Positions 1 through 10,881 are shown, counted from the first letter of the stretch. The stretch: 64,000 nucleotides of DNA from Winogradskyella sp. (GCF_028282165.1 NZ_JANQIM010000009.1:1-64000); one strand, 5' to 3'. Notes: generated by a model from the sequence alone, not told the origin. Program-made: numbers and translations.

Positions 1-139
1 TCAAAACATTATTGATATCTTTATAATAGGCGTTATCAGGTACCTCTATGATTGGAACGGTTTCCATATTTAAAATTGGGCTTTGTGCTTTACAGTTAAG
101 AACTGTGGTTACAAGTATTATAATCAATAGAAATTTCAA
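1..139 (-). CDS. Partial small lipoprotein, paralog of the adjacent 144..752 protein; runs off the window start
   Basis: Reverse-strand reading from a TTG at 139: (M)KFLLIIILVTTVLNCKAQSPILNMETVPIIEVPDNAYYKDINNVL; same LxC-KAQSP lipobox context and DNAYYKDINNVL segment as the neighbour. Confidence 0.6.
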   Translation of the reverse strand, partial: MKFLLIIILVTTVLNCKAQSPILNMETVPIIEVPDNAYYKDINNVL

Positions 140-143
140 ATCG

Positions 144-752
144 TTACTGTTTAATCAAGATGACATCATGCATTTGCCAGGGTAAAGTAGGAGCTGGCAC
201 TTCGCCATCAGATGATAAATCAAACTTATAATAATTCATTTCAATATTAATCTTTAAGGCTTCTTGACCATTAACTTGTCTTTTATGTAACATTAACCAG
301 CCTACATGCCCATCTGAAGTGGTGTCATTTATGGATAGTCCTAAATATTTTTCACTATCAATGCAATCATCAACAGGTAAATATTGACAATTATCAAATA
401 TTAGATTACCGTCAATACTAGCCGAAATACCCAGATTAGGATTATCTGCATCGGTAAGGGTATTTATTTTTTCAATACCATTTTCTATATACTGGTAACC
501 GCCAACCATAGTGTCCTCATAATAGTCGCCATTAAAGTATTGTACACTTTTTACTAAGCTAATCTTTAATGAAATGGTATCGTTGGAGTATAACCAAGTC
601 CCTTCAAAGTCGTTCAAAACATTATTGATATCTTTATAATAGGCGTTATCAATATTATTCCAGCCTTGGTCATCCAAGGATAATAATGGACTTTGTGCTT
701 TACAACTGTATAGGCTTAATGCCAATGTGAATATTGTTACTATTTGTTTCAT
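144..752 (-). CDS. Small secreted lipoprotein (DUF6705-like)
   Basis: 202 aa ORF with lipoprotein signal MKQIVTIFTLALSLYSCKAQS. Confidence 0.7.
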   Translation of the reverse strand: MKQIVTIFTLALSLYSCKAQSPLLSLDDQGWNNIDNAYYKDINNVLNDFEGTWLYSNDTISLKISLVKSVQYFNGDYYEDTMVGGYQYIENGIEKINTLTDADNPNLGISASIDGNLIFDNCQYLPVDDCIDSEKYLGLSINDTTSDGHVGWLMLHKRQVNGQEALKINIEMNYYKFDLSSDGEVPAPTLPWQMHDVILIKQ

Positions 753-764
753 GATTATTAATTT

Positions 765-2330
765 TTAATTACATGGGGTTTCATTAACAGTATCTGAATT
801 GTTTTCATCCAATTCTAATTTCTTCCAGTTACTAAGGTTAGTATCCGTCGCTTTATAAAAGGCTATACCATAATCTCCATAGAGTTCTAAAAAGGTCTGC
901 TCTAAGTTAGTACTTTTCTTATATTCTTTAGCCATCGCTTTTTCAATGCTCTCGTCTTTTCTCTCATCAGTATTTCCTTCGGCATTATTCCAATCGTTTT
1001 CAATTTTTGTAGTCAATGTTTGTATATCATCAACCTTTAGCGCATAGGTTTCGTTGTTTGGTGCTACAACTATAATAAATACATCGGGTTTAAAGTAGTT
1101 ATTGGTTTCTTCGTATAATAATTTAATAGCTTGTAAGTCAAACCAAGAAAACACCTTATACGTGCCTTTAGGGTGTGTATGCATCTGCCCCACCCATAGG
1201 GCAGAGTAGTTTAACTTAGACTTAGTTTTAGATTCTCCTTCTTGTACCCCGTTAGGATCGGGTACTGGCCTGGTATTACCGCCCACCCACTCATTTGAGT
1301 AGTTTAGATACCATTCTTTTTTGAGATTGATTCTAGCACGTAGTTGATTGACATATGGCAAGATATTGGAACCCAAGGAATCCGTATCTACCAACCTTTT
1401 GAGGCTCTCACACTCGGTTTTTGGTATTTCTTGTCTCCCGGTCTCTTTTATAATAGTACTAATGGGCGGATTATCATCTACAGGGTCAGGATCTAAACTA
1501 CTGCCACCACCAAAATAACCATCATTGGGATCGTAAGGGTCGTTTTCAAGTTCTGGATCTGGGTTTCCCAGATATTCTTGGCATGAGTAATAGGGCAGGA
1601 TTTCCACACGCGGAAGCGTACCGCCTTCTTGGTCACAGTTGCAGAATTCGCCCGGCATATGCTGTGGATAACAGCTACAGGGGATCTCTGTTTGCCTCAT
1701 ATCGATCAAGACAACCCCAAAACAGTCATAGGGGTAATGAACGCTCCAATCGGAAAAGTAACTGCTCCCGCCTCCAGATCCTGAGTCAAGCCCGGGGTCT
1801 GGGTCTAGCCCCGGTCCACCTTCTTCAAAGGCCTCATCAGGGTCAGTGTACTGGGTAAGTGTTGCCCTTTTAGACTGTACCTTGCCTTGGTAGACCTCGT
1901 TTTTATTGTTCAGCCAATATTCGGTCGGTGTATATTTTGTGATAAACATATCGGAAGCACCGTTTTTGTATTCAATGGTCAAGTTATAGAACACTAAGCT
2001 GTCATTATCTGCGATTCTCATGGTATATGAGGTGTAGTCGCCCAAAGTTACTTGTTTTATGATATCGGTTTCAATGATCAGGCCAAGTGTATCCGTAGTT
2101 GATTTGCCCTGGAGGCTTTCGGGGGATCGAGATCTTTTATGATGGTCTAGATTAAACTGGGATTTGAGCTGTTTGAATATGGCATTGTTACCATCATAGG
2201 CTATGGTCTGGATTTTGGGTATTTTTTGTTTTGTATTCTGTTCGGTATAAACCGAATCGTCCTTTTGGCAGGCGAAATACAGGGTGAGCAATCCTATACT
2301 CAGGATTAAAAACAGGAGTTTGTTTTTCAT
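765..2330 (-). CDS. Large surface lipoprotein with Gly/Asp/Pro-rich linkers and C-terminal JAB/MPN-like segment
   Basis: 521 aa, lipobox LYFACQK; Cys-rich middle; HTHPKGTYKVFSWFD resembles an HxHP...SxxD metal-binding motif. Confidence 0.65.
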   Translation of the reverse strand: MKNKLLFLILSIGLLTLYFACQKDDSVYTEQNTKQKIPKIQTIAYDGNNAIFKQLKSQFNLDHHKRSRSPESLQGKSTTDTLGLIIETDIIKQVTLGDYTSYTMRIADNDSLVFYNLTIEYKNGASDMFITKYTPTEYWLNNKNEVYQGKVQSKRATLTQYTDPDEAFEEGGPGLDPDPGLDSGSGGGSSYFSDWSVHYPYDCFGVVLIDMRQTEIPCSCYPQHMPGEFCNCDQEGGTLPRVEILPYYSCQEYLGNPDPELENDPYDPNDGYFGGGSSLDPDPVDDNPPISTIIKETGRQEIPKTECESLKRLVDTDSLGSNILPYVNQLRARINLKKEWYLNYSNEWVGGNTRPVPDPNGVQEGESKTKSKLNYSALWVGQMHTHPKGTYKVFSWFDLQAIKLLYEETNNYFKPDVFIIVVAPNNETYALKVDDIQTLTTKIENDWNNAEGNTDERKDESIEKAMAKEYKKSTNLEQTFLELYGDYGIAFYKATDTNLSNWKKLELDENNSDTVNETPCN

Positions 2331-2628
2331 ACCGTTGTAGGTTTAAAAGTTAGTGGTCAAATTTGGGTGGGGTTAATTTGTTTTCAAATCGAGAATGAGC
2401 AAACACTATCTTTGTGTGAGTGAATCGTCTTTCGGTTTGAGCACGTCATTAACCATAACGGTAGTATATAACCGTCAGTTATAGTTTTAGACACACACTT
2501 TTTTGGTTTGGTCACTTATTTTAGCAATTCTGGATGCCTGCCTATTGACAAATAGGTGTGTTAACTTGCATAAACAATGGCAGTTCGCTATTTCATTAAC
2601 TTTTTTGGAAGGGGGGTTTAGAATGCTT

Positions 2629-4425
2629 TTAATCATTCAACTTTAAAACGGCCATAAACGCCTGCTGAGGTATCTCTACATTACCTACTTGGCGCATACG
2701 CTTTTTACCTTTCTTTTGCTTTTCCAAGAGTTTACGCTTACGCGAAATATCACCGCCATAACATTTTGCAGTAACGTCTTTACGTAGCGCCTTAATGGTT
2801 TCTCGTGCTATGATTTTAGCGCCGATAGCGGCCTGTACAGGAATATCAAACTGTTGCCTTGGGATGAGCTCTTTGAGTTTTTCGGTCATTTTTTTACCAA
2901 TGGTATAAGCATTGTCTGTATGTACAAGAGCAGAAAGCGCATCTACGGTTTGGCTATTTAATAATATATCGACACGGACCAATTTTGAAACGCGCAAACC
3001 GATAGGTGAATAATCGAACGATGCATAACCTTTTGAAACCGTCTTTAATCGATCGTAAAAATCAAAAACAATTTCGGCCAAAGGCATATCAAAGCTCAAC
3101 TCAACACGCTCTGTAGTTAAATAGGTTTGATTGGTAATTTGCCCACGCTTTTCAATACAAAGACTCATTACCGGGCCCACAAAATCCGACTTTGTGATGA
3201 TGGTCGCTTTAATATAGGGTTCTTCAACACGATTTAAGGTTGAAGGTTCTGGCAAATCCGAGGGATTATTTACAATAACAATATCATCAGGATTTTTGTT
3301 AGTAAAGGCATGATAGCTTACGTTTGGTACCGTAGTAATAACCGTCATATCAAACTCACGTTCTAGACGCTCTTGTATAATCTCCAAATGGAGCATTCCT
3401 AAAAAGCCACATCGGAACCCAAAACCTAGAGCGGCAGAGCTTTCCGGTTGAAATACCAAAGACGCATCATTTAACTGAAGTTTTTCCATCGAGGCGCGGA
3501 GCTCTTCATAGTCTTCAGTATCTACGGGATAAATTCCGGCAAATACCATGGGCTTAACATCTTCAAATCCTTCGATAGCATTCGTAGTTGGTGTTTTGGC
3601 ATCGGTAATGGTGTCACCAACTTTAACTTCACGAGCATCTTTAATCCCAGTAATTAAATACCCAACATCGCCAGCTTTTATCTCTTGCTTAGGGACTTGC
3701 TTTAGTTTTAAAGTACCAACCTCGTCAGCAAAATAACTTTTCCCTGTATTTATAAATTTTATGTTTTGCCCCTTTTTTATTGAACCATTTATTACCCTAA
3801 AATAGGTTTCAACACCTCTAAATGGATTGTAAACCGAATCAAAAATCAAGGCCTGTAAAGGTTCATTTAGGTTACCTTCTGGCGCAGGAATGCGTTCAAT
3901 GATCGCTGCCAAGACATCTTCAACTCCAATACCTGTTTTTCCACTGGCAGGAATAACTTCCTCTGGGTCACAACCCAATAAGTCTACAATATCATCAGTC
4001 ACCTCTTCTGGATTGGCACTGGGCAAATCAATTTTATTAAGTACAGGAATAATTTCCAAATCATTCTCTAATGCTAAATACAAATTGGAAATGGTCTGTG
4101 CCTGAATACTTTGTGCAGCATCAACGATTAAAAGTGCACCTTCGCAAGCGGCAATAGAGCGGGACACCTCGTACGAAAAATCTACATGGCCTGGAGTGTC
4201 AATAAGATTTAAAACATAGTGCTCGCCTTGGTAGGTATATTCCATTTGGATAGCGTGAGATTTTATGGTAATGCCTCTTTCTCGTTCCAAATCCATATTG
4301 TCTAGCAATTGGTCTTGCTTTTCCCTATCGGTAACAGAACCTGTAAAGTCTAGTAGGCGATCAGCCAGTGTACTCTTACCGTGGTCTATATGTGCTATAA
4401 TGCAAAAATTGCGAATGTTCTTCAT
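2629..4425 (-). CDS. lepA: Elongation factor 4 (LepA)
   Basis: 598 aa GTPase: [29 protein letters not shown]; LepA-type C-terminus. Confidence 0.97.
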   Translation of the reverse strand: MKNIRNFCIIAHIDHGKSTLADRLLDFTGSVTDREKQDQLLDNMDLERERGITIKSHAIQMEYTYQGEHYVLNLIDTPGHVDFSYEVSRSIAACEGALLIVDAAQSIQAQTISNLYLALENDLEIIPVLNKIDLPSANPEEVTDDIVDLLGCDPEEVIPASGKTGIGVEDVLAAIIERIPAPEGNLNEPLQALIFDSVYNPFRGVETYFRVINGSIKKGQNIKFINTGKSYFADEVGTLKLKQVPKQEIKAGDVGYLITGIKDAREVKVGDTITDAKTPTTNAIEGFEDVKPMVFAGIYPVDTEDYEELRASMEKLQLNDASLVFQPESSAALGFGFRCGFLGMLHLEIIQERLEREFDMTVITTVPNVSYHAFTNKNPDDIVIVNNPSDLPEPSTLNRVEEPYIKATIITKSDFVGPVMSLCIEKRGQITNQTYLTTERVELSFDMPLAEIVFDFYDRLKTVSKGYASFDYSPIGLRVSKLVRVDILLNSQTVDALSALVHTDNAYTIGKKMTEKLKELIPRQQFDIPVQAAIGAKIIARETIKALRKDVTAKCYGGDISRKRKLLEKQKKGKKRMRQVGNVEIPQQAFMAVLKLND

Positions 4426-4500
4426 CTATCTTTTTCTAAGCCAAGAATTTGGGTGCAAATATAATCGATTTCTTATGTTTGAAGTACTAAAAAGCATTTT

Positions 4501-4621
4501 TTAAACCTCGATGAGCTGCTGAAAAACCATGGTATAAATTAAAAAATAATCTTTACAAAAACACTTTTAAACCTCGATGAACTACGCAAAAACCATAGTA
4601 TAAATTAAAAAACTATCTTTA
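4501..4621. repeat. Two imperfect tandem copies of a ~66-bp unit upstream of the outer-membrane receptor gene
   Basis: TTAAACCTCGATGAGCTGCTGAAAAACCATGGTATAAATTAAAAAATAATCTTTA (from 4501) vs TTAAACCTCGATGAACTACGCAAAAACCATAGTATAAATTAAAAAACTATCTTTA (from 4567). Confidence 0.85.
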
Positions 4622-4643
4622 TCTTGCAATTCAAACCTAACTA

Positions 4644-7046
4644 ATGATTGCCCATCTACGGTCTTACATCAGCGCAGCTCTTCTTGTGCTGACCATTAAT
4701 GCTTTTGCACAGGATTTTTCCATTTCGGGGAGAGTTGTCGATGCAGATCGAAACCCTATTGAATTGGCCAATGTTATTGTTTTTACGGAAATTGAAAAGA
4801 CGTTTGTGGCTGGCACTTCTACCGATGGTGAAGGGTTTTTTAAGATAGATAATATAAGCGATGATACCTATTTTATAAAAATAAGCTTTATTGGTTTTGA
4901 AGACTTTGAACAGATCATTATCCTTACGGGACAATTGGACTTAAAAACAATTCAGCTTAATGAAATTCCGGAAAGTTTGGATGAAGTAACCATAGTAGCT
5001 AAAAGACCAACCATAACCCGTAAACCAGATCGTTTAGTTTTTAATGTTGAAAATACAGCTTTAATTGAAGGTAATACGTTAGGCGTTTTAAAAAATACTC
5101 CAGGTGTTATCGTTAGTGAAGGGAGTATTAATATTAAAAGCGCACCTGCTACAGTTTATATCAATAACCGAAAGGTACAGTTAACGTCCGAAGAGCTAAT
5201 TCAGCTTTTAGAAAGTGCACCAGCCAATAGCATAAAATCGATTGAAGTAATCACCAATCCGCCTGCAAGTTATGACGCCGATAGTGGATCCGTCGTTAAT
5301 ATTATTATGAGCAAAAATCTGATTACAGGCTACAGAGGAAGCATTTTTACAAATTATACTCAGGGCGTATTTCCAAGGTATAATGTAGGAACAAGCCATT
5401 ATTTCAAAAACAACAAAATCAACCTGAATGTTAATTACAGCTATACCAATCAAAAGATTAATAGAAATCAGGACGACACCGTAAATTTTTTAGACACTTC
5501 TAATGCTATTGATCAAGTATGGTTATCCCATATCGATAGAAACACTTGGTCCGAAACGCACAATCTAAATCTCAACTTTGATTACTATATTGACGACAGA
5601 AACACATTAAGCCTTACAAGTACTGGATTGTACACACCATATTTTAAGTATCAAATTCAGAACAACACCAATATCTTTGATGCTCAACAAAATTTCTTAT
5701 CTAGTTTTACGGCAGATAATTTATCCAGGGACAATAAATACAATATTGGTTCTAATCTAATTTTTAGACATGATTTTAAAAATGAAGCGAATCTAACCTT
5801 TGATGCACATTACACAATTTATGATTATGAACGTAACCAAAGCGTATTTCAAGACGAGCAGTTTATTGATGATTCAGAGTTTAATACTTTGGCCAACCAA
5901 GACACACAAATCATTACAGGTAAGTTAGATTATAGTTTACCTATTGATGAGACTTCTACTTTTGAAACAGGTATAAAATACTCCAATGTTAATACAGACA
6001 GTGATATTGAAAGAACAGATATCATAAATGGGCAGGAAGTACCAAACTTGGATAATACGGATGCCTTTAAATACGATGAAAGCGTATATGCTGCTTATGC
6101 CAACTATAGTAAATCCTGGGACAAGTGGGATTTAAACATTGGCTTACGAGCAGAACAAACCAATATTGAAGGGGAATCGGTATCTCTTAATGAAACCAAC
6201 ACCCAGGATTATCTCAATTGGTTTCCTAATGCAAGTATTTCCTATCAAATTTCGGATGATGTTAAAATTAAAGGAAACTATAAGCGAAGTATAGCTAGGC
6301 CTAGCTATACAGATTTAAATCCATTTACGTTTTTTATAAACGAAAACATGGTTGTATTGGGTAATCCTAATTTAGTACCGACTTATCTAGACCATTATTT
6401 GGTAGGTATCACTTTTTTGGAGCATTTTACTTTTGAAGCTTACTATATGAATTACGATGGCGATATTGTTGAGTTACCTAGACAGAATAACGAAACAAAT
6501 ATCGTTGCGTTTACCCCCGTTAATTTAGATAAAAAAGTAGACTATGGTTTTGACCTTGCTTTTGAATACTCACCAACCAATAGATGGTTTTTATATGCCG
6601 TAACATCTTTTTACAATGTTTCTGAAGAAGCTAATTTTGGTGAAGGATTTGTAGAGCTTAACCAGTGGGCAAATTACAGTGAATTGATGAACAGTTGGTC
6701 TTTATTAAAAGATCGAAGCTTAAATCTTAACCTAACTCTGGTTTATGGAAGTAAAAACCTGCAACAATTTCAAATCATTGAAGATAGATTGGTATCCGAG
6801 CTGAGCATTTCAAAATCAATTTTCAATAAAAAAGGAACCATATCCTTGACCTTAGGTGATATGTTTAATTTACAAGACTACGATAAATCTATTGACTATC
6901 TTAACCAATCAAGTAGAAGAATAGACGATATCGACAATAGATATATTAGATTGGGTTTCCGCTATAACTTTGGAAACACTAAACTCAACACAAACGAGAG
7001 AACTACAAAAGCCGAAGAACGCGATAGGTTGAAAGATTTAAACTAA
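4644..7046 (+). CDS. TonB-dependent receptor-like outer membrane beta-barrel protein with carboxypeptidase-like regulatory domain
   Basis: 800 aa; signal peptide; N-terminal FSISGRVVDADRNPIELANVIV; plug-like and barrel segments; barrel C-terminus. Confidence 0.9.
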   Translation: MIAHLRSYISAALLVLTINAFAQDFSISGRVVDADRNPIELANVIVFTEIEKTFVAGTSTDGEGFFKIDNISDDTYFIKISFIGFEDFEQIIILTGQLDLKTIQLNEIPESLDEVTIVAKRPTITRKPDRLVFNVENTALIEGNTLGVLKNTPGVIVSEGSINIKSAPATVYINNRKVQLTSEELIQLLESAPANSIKSIEVITNPPASYDADSGSVVNIIMSKNLITGYRGSIFTNYTQGVFPRYNVGTSHYFKNNKINLNVNYSYTNQKINRNQDDTVNFLDTSNAIDQVWLSHIDRNTWSETHNLNLNFDYYIDDRNTLSLTSTGLYTPYFKYQIQNNTNIFDAQQNFLSSFTADNLSRDNKYNIGSNLIFRHDFKNEANLTFDAHYTIYDYERNQSVFQDEQFIDDSEFNTLANQDTQIITGKLDYSLPIDETSTFETGIKYSNVNTDSDIERTDIINGQEVPNLDNTDAFKYDESVYAAYANYSKSWDKWDLNIGLRAEQTNIEGESVSLNETNTQDYLNWFPNASISYQISDDVKIKGNYKRSIARPSYTDLNPFTFFINENMVVLGNPNLVPTYLDHYLVGITFLEHFTFEAYYMNYDGDIVELPRQNNETNIVAFTPVNLDKKVDYGFDLAFEYSPTNRWFLYAVTSFYNVSEEANFGEGFVELNQWANYSELMNSWSLLKDRSLNLNLTLVYGSKNLQQFQIIEDRLVSELSISKSIFNKKGTISLTLGDMFNLQDYDKSIDYLNQSSRRIDDIDNRYIRLGFRYNFGNTKLNTNERTTKAEERDRLKDLN

Positions 7047-8158
7047 TCTTGCCATTCAGCAATAAAAAGATTGGTGTCTCTTGTACCACCATTGTTGCGA
7101 TTCGAAGAAAACACTAAATATTTTCCGTCATTAGAGAAGACCGGAAAAGCTTCAAACGTTTTGCCATGTGTAACACGTCTAAGGTTTTTACCATCGATAT
7201 CGATCATGTAAAGATTGAAAGGAAAACCTATTTCACTTTCAAAATTTGAAGAAAATAAAACCTTTTCCCCGCTAGGATGAAAAAACGGACTCCAGTTGGC
7301 ATTACCCAAAAAAGTCAATTGGCGCAAATCAGAGCCATCAGCATTACAGATAAACAATTCCATGTCACTTGGTTCTACCAAACCTCTAGCTAGCAATTCC
7401 TTGTATTCGGTTTTTTCCTTTTCCGTTTTTGGTCGAGAAGATCTAAAGATGAGCTTAGTACCATCTGGTGAAAAAAACGCACCACCATCATAGCCCAATT
7501 CATTAGTAATTTGTTTCACATCTGTACCATCGATATTCATGGTATAAAGCTCTATATCCCCACTTCGGGTTGAGGTAAACACAATTTTATCACCTTTTGG
7601 TGACACAGTAGGTTCTGCATCGTAACCTGGTTCATCCGTTAATTGCTTTACGATATTACCTTGTAAATCCGCCACAAAAATGTCGTAAGTGTCGTAGATG
7701 GGCCAAATGTATTTTCCGTTTTCTTTAGTTGGAACTTCAGGACATTTCTCACCACCCAAATGGGTAGAAGCATAGATAATATGTTTGTTGTCTGGCAGAA
7801 AATAAGAGCAGGTTGTTCTACCCATTCCGGTACTTACCATTGGGGGTGCAATACTATCAGATAGAGTTTCGTCTGCATTCATTAAAAACATTTGGTCACA
7901 ACCCACGCCCCATTTGGCATTGTTAGACTGAAACACCAATTGCTTGTCATCAAAGCTCCAATACGCTTCAGCATTATCACCACCAAAAGTAACTTGACGA
8001 AGTGATTTGAAGTTTTTTTCCTCAGGATATATTAATGGGTTTTCAACTTTAGTTGAATCTATTTGAATCGTTTTAGTAGTTTCTGTCTTTTTGGTTGTTT
8101 CTTTTTTGCAAGACAAAAAAGACATCAATACAACAAGAATTAAAGCTAATTTCTTCAT
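7043..8158 (-). CDS. TolB-like/PD40 beta-propeller lipoprotein
   Basis: Repeats GDKIVFTSTRSGDIELYTMN / GTKLIFRSSRP; start taken at MKKLALILVVLMSFLSCKK (ORF is open to 8203). Confidence 0.85.
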   Translation of the reverse strand: MKKLALILVVLMSFLSCKKETTKKTETTKTIQIDSTKVENPLIYPEEKNFKSLRQVTFGGDNAEAYWSFDDKQLVFQSNNAKWGVGCDQMFLMNADETLSDSIAPPMVSTGMGRTTCSYFLPDNKHIIYASTHLGGEKCPEVPTKENGKYIWPIYDTYDIFVADLQGNIVKQLTDEPGYDAEPTVSPKGDKIVFTSTRSGDIELYTMNIDGTDVKQITNELGYDGGAFFSPDGTKLIFRSSRPKTEKEKTEYKELLARGLVEPSDMELFICNADGSDLRQLTFLGNANWSPFFHPSGEKVLFSSNFESEIGFPFNLYMIDIDGKNLRRVTHGKTFEAFPVFSNDGKYLVFSSNRNNGGTRDTNLFIAEWQD

Positions 8159-8218
8159 GTTAAAGGGTATAATAAGTGGCTTATAATGCCTAATTTTGCT
8201 CAAAAATAAGATATCCTT

Positions 8219-9463
8219 ATGAAAAAAATAGTGTTTTTGTTTCTTTTAGTAGGGCTGTTTTCTTGTAAAAAAGAGGCTGAAGTTTTAGAAAATAAGATCA
8301 AGGAAGATGTGGCTTTTTTGGCCGATGACAAATTAGAAGGACGCCAAACAGGCACTGATGGCGAAGTTAAGGCATCAAAGTATATTGTGGAGCGTTATAA
8401 AGAAATAGGCCTACAACCCAAAGGGACCGAAGATTTTCTACAATCGTTTTCTTTTAAACCAAAAACAGATCCGCACAAAGAGGTAGAATTCACAAAAAAT
8501 ACAGATAGCACAATTACAGGAAACAATGTTATTGGCTTTATAGATAATGGTGCACAAACAACTGTGGTTATTGGTGCACATTACGATCATTTAGGCTATG
8601 GTGGTGAAGGCTCATTGTATCGAGGTGAAGAAAAATTAGTACACAATGGCGCAGATGATAATGCTAGTGGTGTTGCGATAATGCTAGATTTGGCAAGACG
8701 ATTACAATCGAAAAATAGCGCGGCAGAAATCAAAGACCAAAATAACTATATGTTTATGGCATTTTCTGGGGAAGAAATGGGATTATTGGGATCTAATTAC
8801 TTTTCTAAAAATCCAACTGTCGATGCTAAATCTATTAACTACATGATTAATATGGATATGGTGGGTCGTTTAAAAGCCGATAACACCCTGGCGGTTTATG
8901 GCACAGGAACCTCACCATTATTTAGACAAACCATAAAATCCAATAATGAGAAGTTTACATTGATTGAAAATGAAAGTGGTGTAGGCCCAAGTGACCACAC
9001 ATCCTTTTATTTAATTGATGTGCCGGTTTTACACTTCTTTACGGGTCAACATGAGGATTACCACAAACCTAGCGACGATGCCGATAAACTGAATTATGAA
9101 GGGATGAATCTTATTTCAGACTACATTTTTGATATCATTTCAGATCTAGATGATAATGGCGAGTTGGCCTTTAGAACTACTAAAAATGAAAGTGAAGAAA
9201 CTCCAAGATTCAAAGTAGGATTGGGAGTGGTGCCTGATTATTTATTTGATGGGAAAGGGATGCGAATCGATGGGACCAGGGAAGATACTCCTGCGTTTAA
9301 TGCAGGCTTGCAAAAGGGTGATGTAGTGGTAAAGTTAGGAGATAGTTTGGTTACCGATATGATGAGCTATATGAGAGCATTATCCGTTTTTGATAAGGGT
9401 GACGAAGCCGACATTTCTGTGATGCGTAACGATCAAAGAATAGATACTAAAGTAAAGTTCTAG
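8219..9463 (+). CDS. M28 family metallopeptidase lipoprotein with C-terminal PDZ domain
   Basis: GAHYDHLG, HNGADDNASG, FSGEEMGLLGS, SDHTSF; PDZ segment PAFNAGLQKGDVVVKLGD. Confidence 0.93.
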   Translation: MKKIVFLFLLVGLFSCKKEAEVLENKIKEDVAFLADDKLEGRQTGTDGEVKASKYIVERYKEIGLQPKGTEDFLQSFSFKPKTDPHKEVEFTKNTDSTITGNNVIGFIDNGAQTTVVIGAHYDHLGYGGEGSLYRGEEKLVHNGADDNASGVAIMLDLARRLQSKNSAAEIKDQNNYMFMAFSGEEMGLLGSNYFSKNPTVDAKSINYMINMDMVGRLKADNTLAVYGTGTSPLFRQTIKSNNEKFTLIENESGVGPSDHTSFYLIDVPVLHFFTGQHEDYHKPSDDADKLNYEGMNLISDYIFDIISDLDDNGELAFRTTKNESEETPRFKVGLGVVPDYLFDGKGMRIDGTREDTPAFNAGLQKGDVVVKLGDSLVTDMMSYMRALSVFDKGDEADISVMRNDQRIDTKVKF

Positions 9464-9477
9464 ACTAAAAACCAATA

Positions 9478-9867
9478 GTGGAAAAAAGAACGATAGTCAC
9501 AAAAATCCATTTGGTTATTTCTGTATTTATTGTAATTCCAGCAGCCTTAATTTATGGCTTTAATTTGGGTGATTTTTTGGATATTAGCTTCATTACCACA
9601 GACGAACAAAGTTTTTCTAAAGCTATAATGGGACTATATCTTGGGTTTTCAATCTTATGGACACTTGGAATTTTTAGGTCAGAATACCTCAAAACAGCGT
9701 TAATATCTAATGCGATTTTTATGTTGGGTTTAGCTCTTGGTAGACTATTGAGCATCATTATGGATGGGCTGCCCTCGGAAGCCTATATGTTTGGAACCGT
9801 TGGTGAATTGATTTTGGGAGGTTATGGTTTTTGGGTGTTAAACAGTAAATACCTCAAAAAGTCTTAG
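9478..9867 (+). CDS. DUF4345-like integral membrane protein
   Basis: 129 aa, GTG start, four hydrophobic segments. Confidence 0.65.
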   Translation: MEKRTIVTKIHLVISVFIVIPAALIYGFNLGDFLDISFITTDEQSFSKAIMGLYLGFSILWTLGIFRSEYLKTALISNAIFMLGLALGRLLSIIMDGLPSEAYMFGTVGELILGGYGFWVLNSKYLKKS

Positions 9868-9872
9868 CTTTG
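9865..9872 (+). promoter_or_regulatory. Candidate Bacteroidota -7 element (TAGCTTTG) upstream of the dus gene
   Basis: Matches TAnnTTTG 17 bp before the TTG start at 9889. Confidence 0.4.
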
Positions 9873-9888
9873 CATCAAAAATTTTGCC

Positions 9889-10881
9889 TTGGTTAAAATA
9901 GACAACATAGAATTGGGAGAATTTCCGTTGCTGTTAGCACCTATGGAAGATGTAAGTGATCCGCCTTTCCGCGCCTTATGCAAGGAACAGGGAGCAGACG
10001 TAGTATATACGGAGTTTGTGTCTAGTGAAGGGCTAATCCGAAATGCAGCAAAGAGTGTTATGAAGCTCGATATCTATGAAAAAGAGCGACCAGTTGGTAT
10101 TCAGATTTTTGGGGCTAATATGGACAGCATGCTTCAAACTATTGACATTGTAGAGCGATCCAATCCAGATATTATTGACATTAACTTTGGTTGTCCTGTA
10201 AAAAAAGTAGTATCTAAAGGTGCAGGTGCAGGGATATTAAAAGATGTCTGTCTCATGGAAAAGCTTACGGCCGAAATGGTAAAACGCACCAATTTACCTG
10301 TAACAGTGAAGACAAGATTAGGCTGGGATCACGATTCCATAAAAATTGTTGAAGTTGCCGAACGCCTTCAGGATGTAGGTATTAAGTCTATAGCCATTCA
10401 TGGTAGAACCAGAGCACAGATGTATAAAGGAAATGCCGATTGGAAGCCGATCGCTGAGGTAAAGAACAATCCCAGAATGCACATCCCTGTATTCGGTAAT
10501 GGCGATGTTAACACGCCAGAACGTGCAGCTGAAATGCGAGATAGTTATGGACTGGATGGCGCCATGATTGGCAGAGCCTCTATTGGTAACCCATGGTTTT
10601 TTAAGCAAGTAAAGCATTATTTTGAAACAGGTGAGCACTTACCGCCAATCTCAATGCCAGAAAGGGTTGAAGCAGCAAGGAGGCATTTACAGATGTCTAT
10701 AGACTGGAAAGGCGAAAAACTAGGCGTATTCGAAACCAGAAGGCATTATACCAATTATTTTAAGGGGATTCCAAACTTCAAGGAATACAGAATGAAAATG
10801 GTCACCAGTGATGACTCAAAAGATGTTTTCGACACGTTTGATGAAGTTCTGGAAAAGTTTGCCGATTACCAATTTGCTTAG
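9889..10881 (+). CDS. dusB: tRNA-dihydrouridine synthase
   Basis: APMEDVSDPPFRALC, DINFGCPVKKVVSKGAGAG, VKTRLGWD, IHGRTRAQMYKG. Confidence 0.94.
   Translation: MVKIDNIELGEFPLLLAPMEDVSDPPFRALCKEQGADVVYTEFVSSEGLIRNAAKSVMKLDIYEKERPVGIQIFGANMDSMLQTIDIVERSNPDIIDINFGCPVKKVVSKGAGAGILKDVCLMEKLTAEMVKRTNLPVTVKTRLGWDHDSIKIVEVAERLQDVGIKSIAIHGRTRAQMYKGNADWKPIAEVKNNPRMHIPVFGNGDVNTPERAAEMRDSYGLDGAMIGRASIGNPWFFKQVKHYFETGEHLPPISMPERVEAARRHLQMSIDWKGEKLGVFETRRHYTNYFKGIPNFKEYRMKMVTSDDSKDVFDTFDEVLEKFADYQFA

Noticed and set aside
1583-1858. 91-aa ORF on the + strand
   Set aside because: Fully antisense to the 521-aa lipoprotein; no recognisable motif; typical shadow ORF.
3548-4504. Three + strand ORFs (3548, 3890, 4265)
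   Set aside because: Antisense to lepA, whose reading frame is unmistakable; low-complexity Ser-rich translations.
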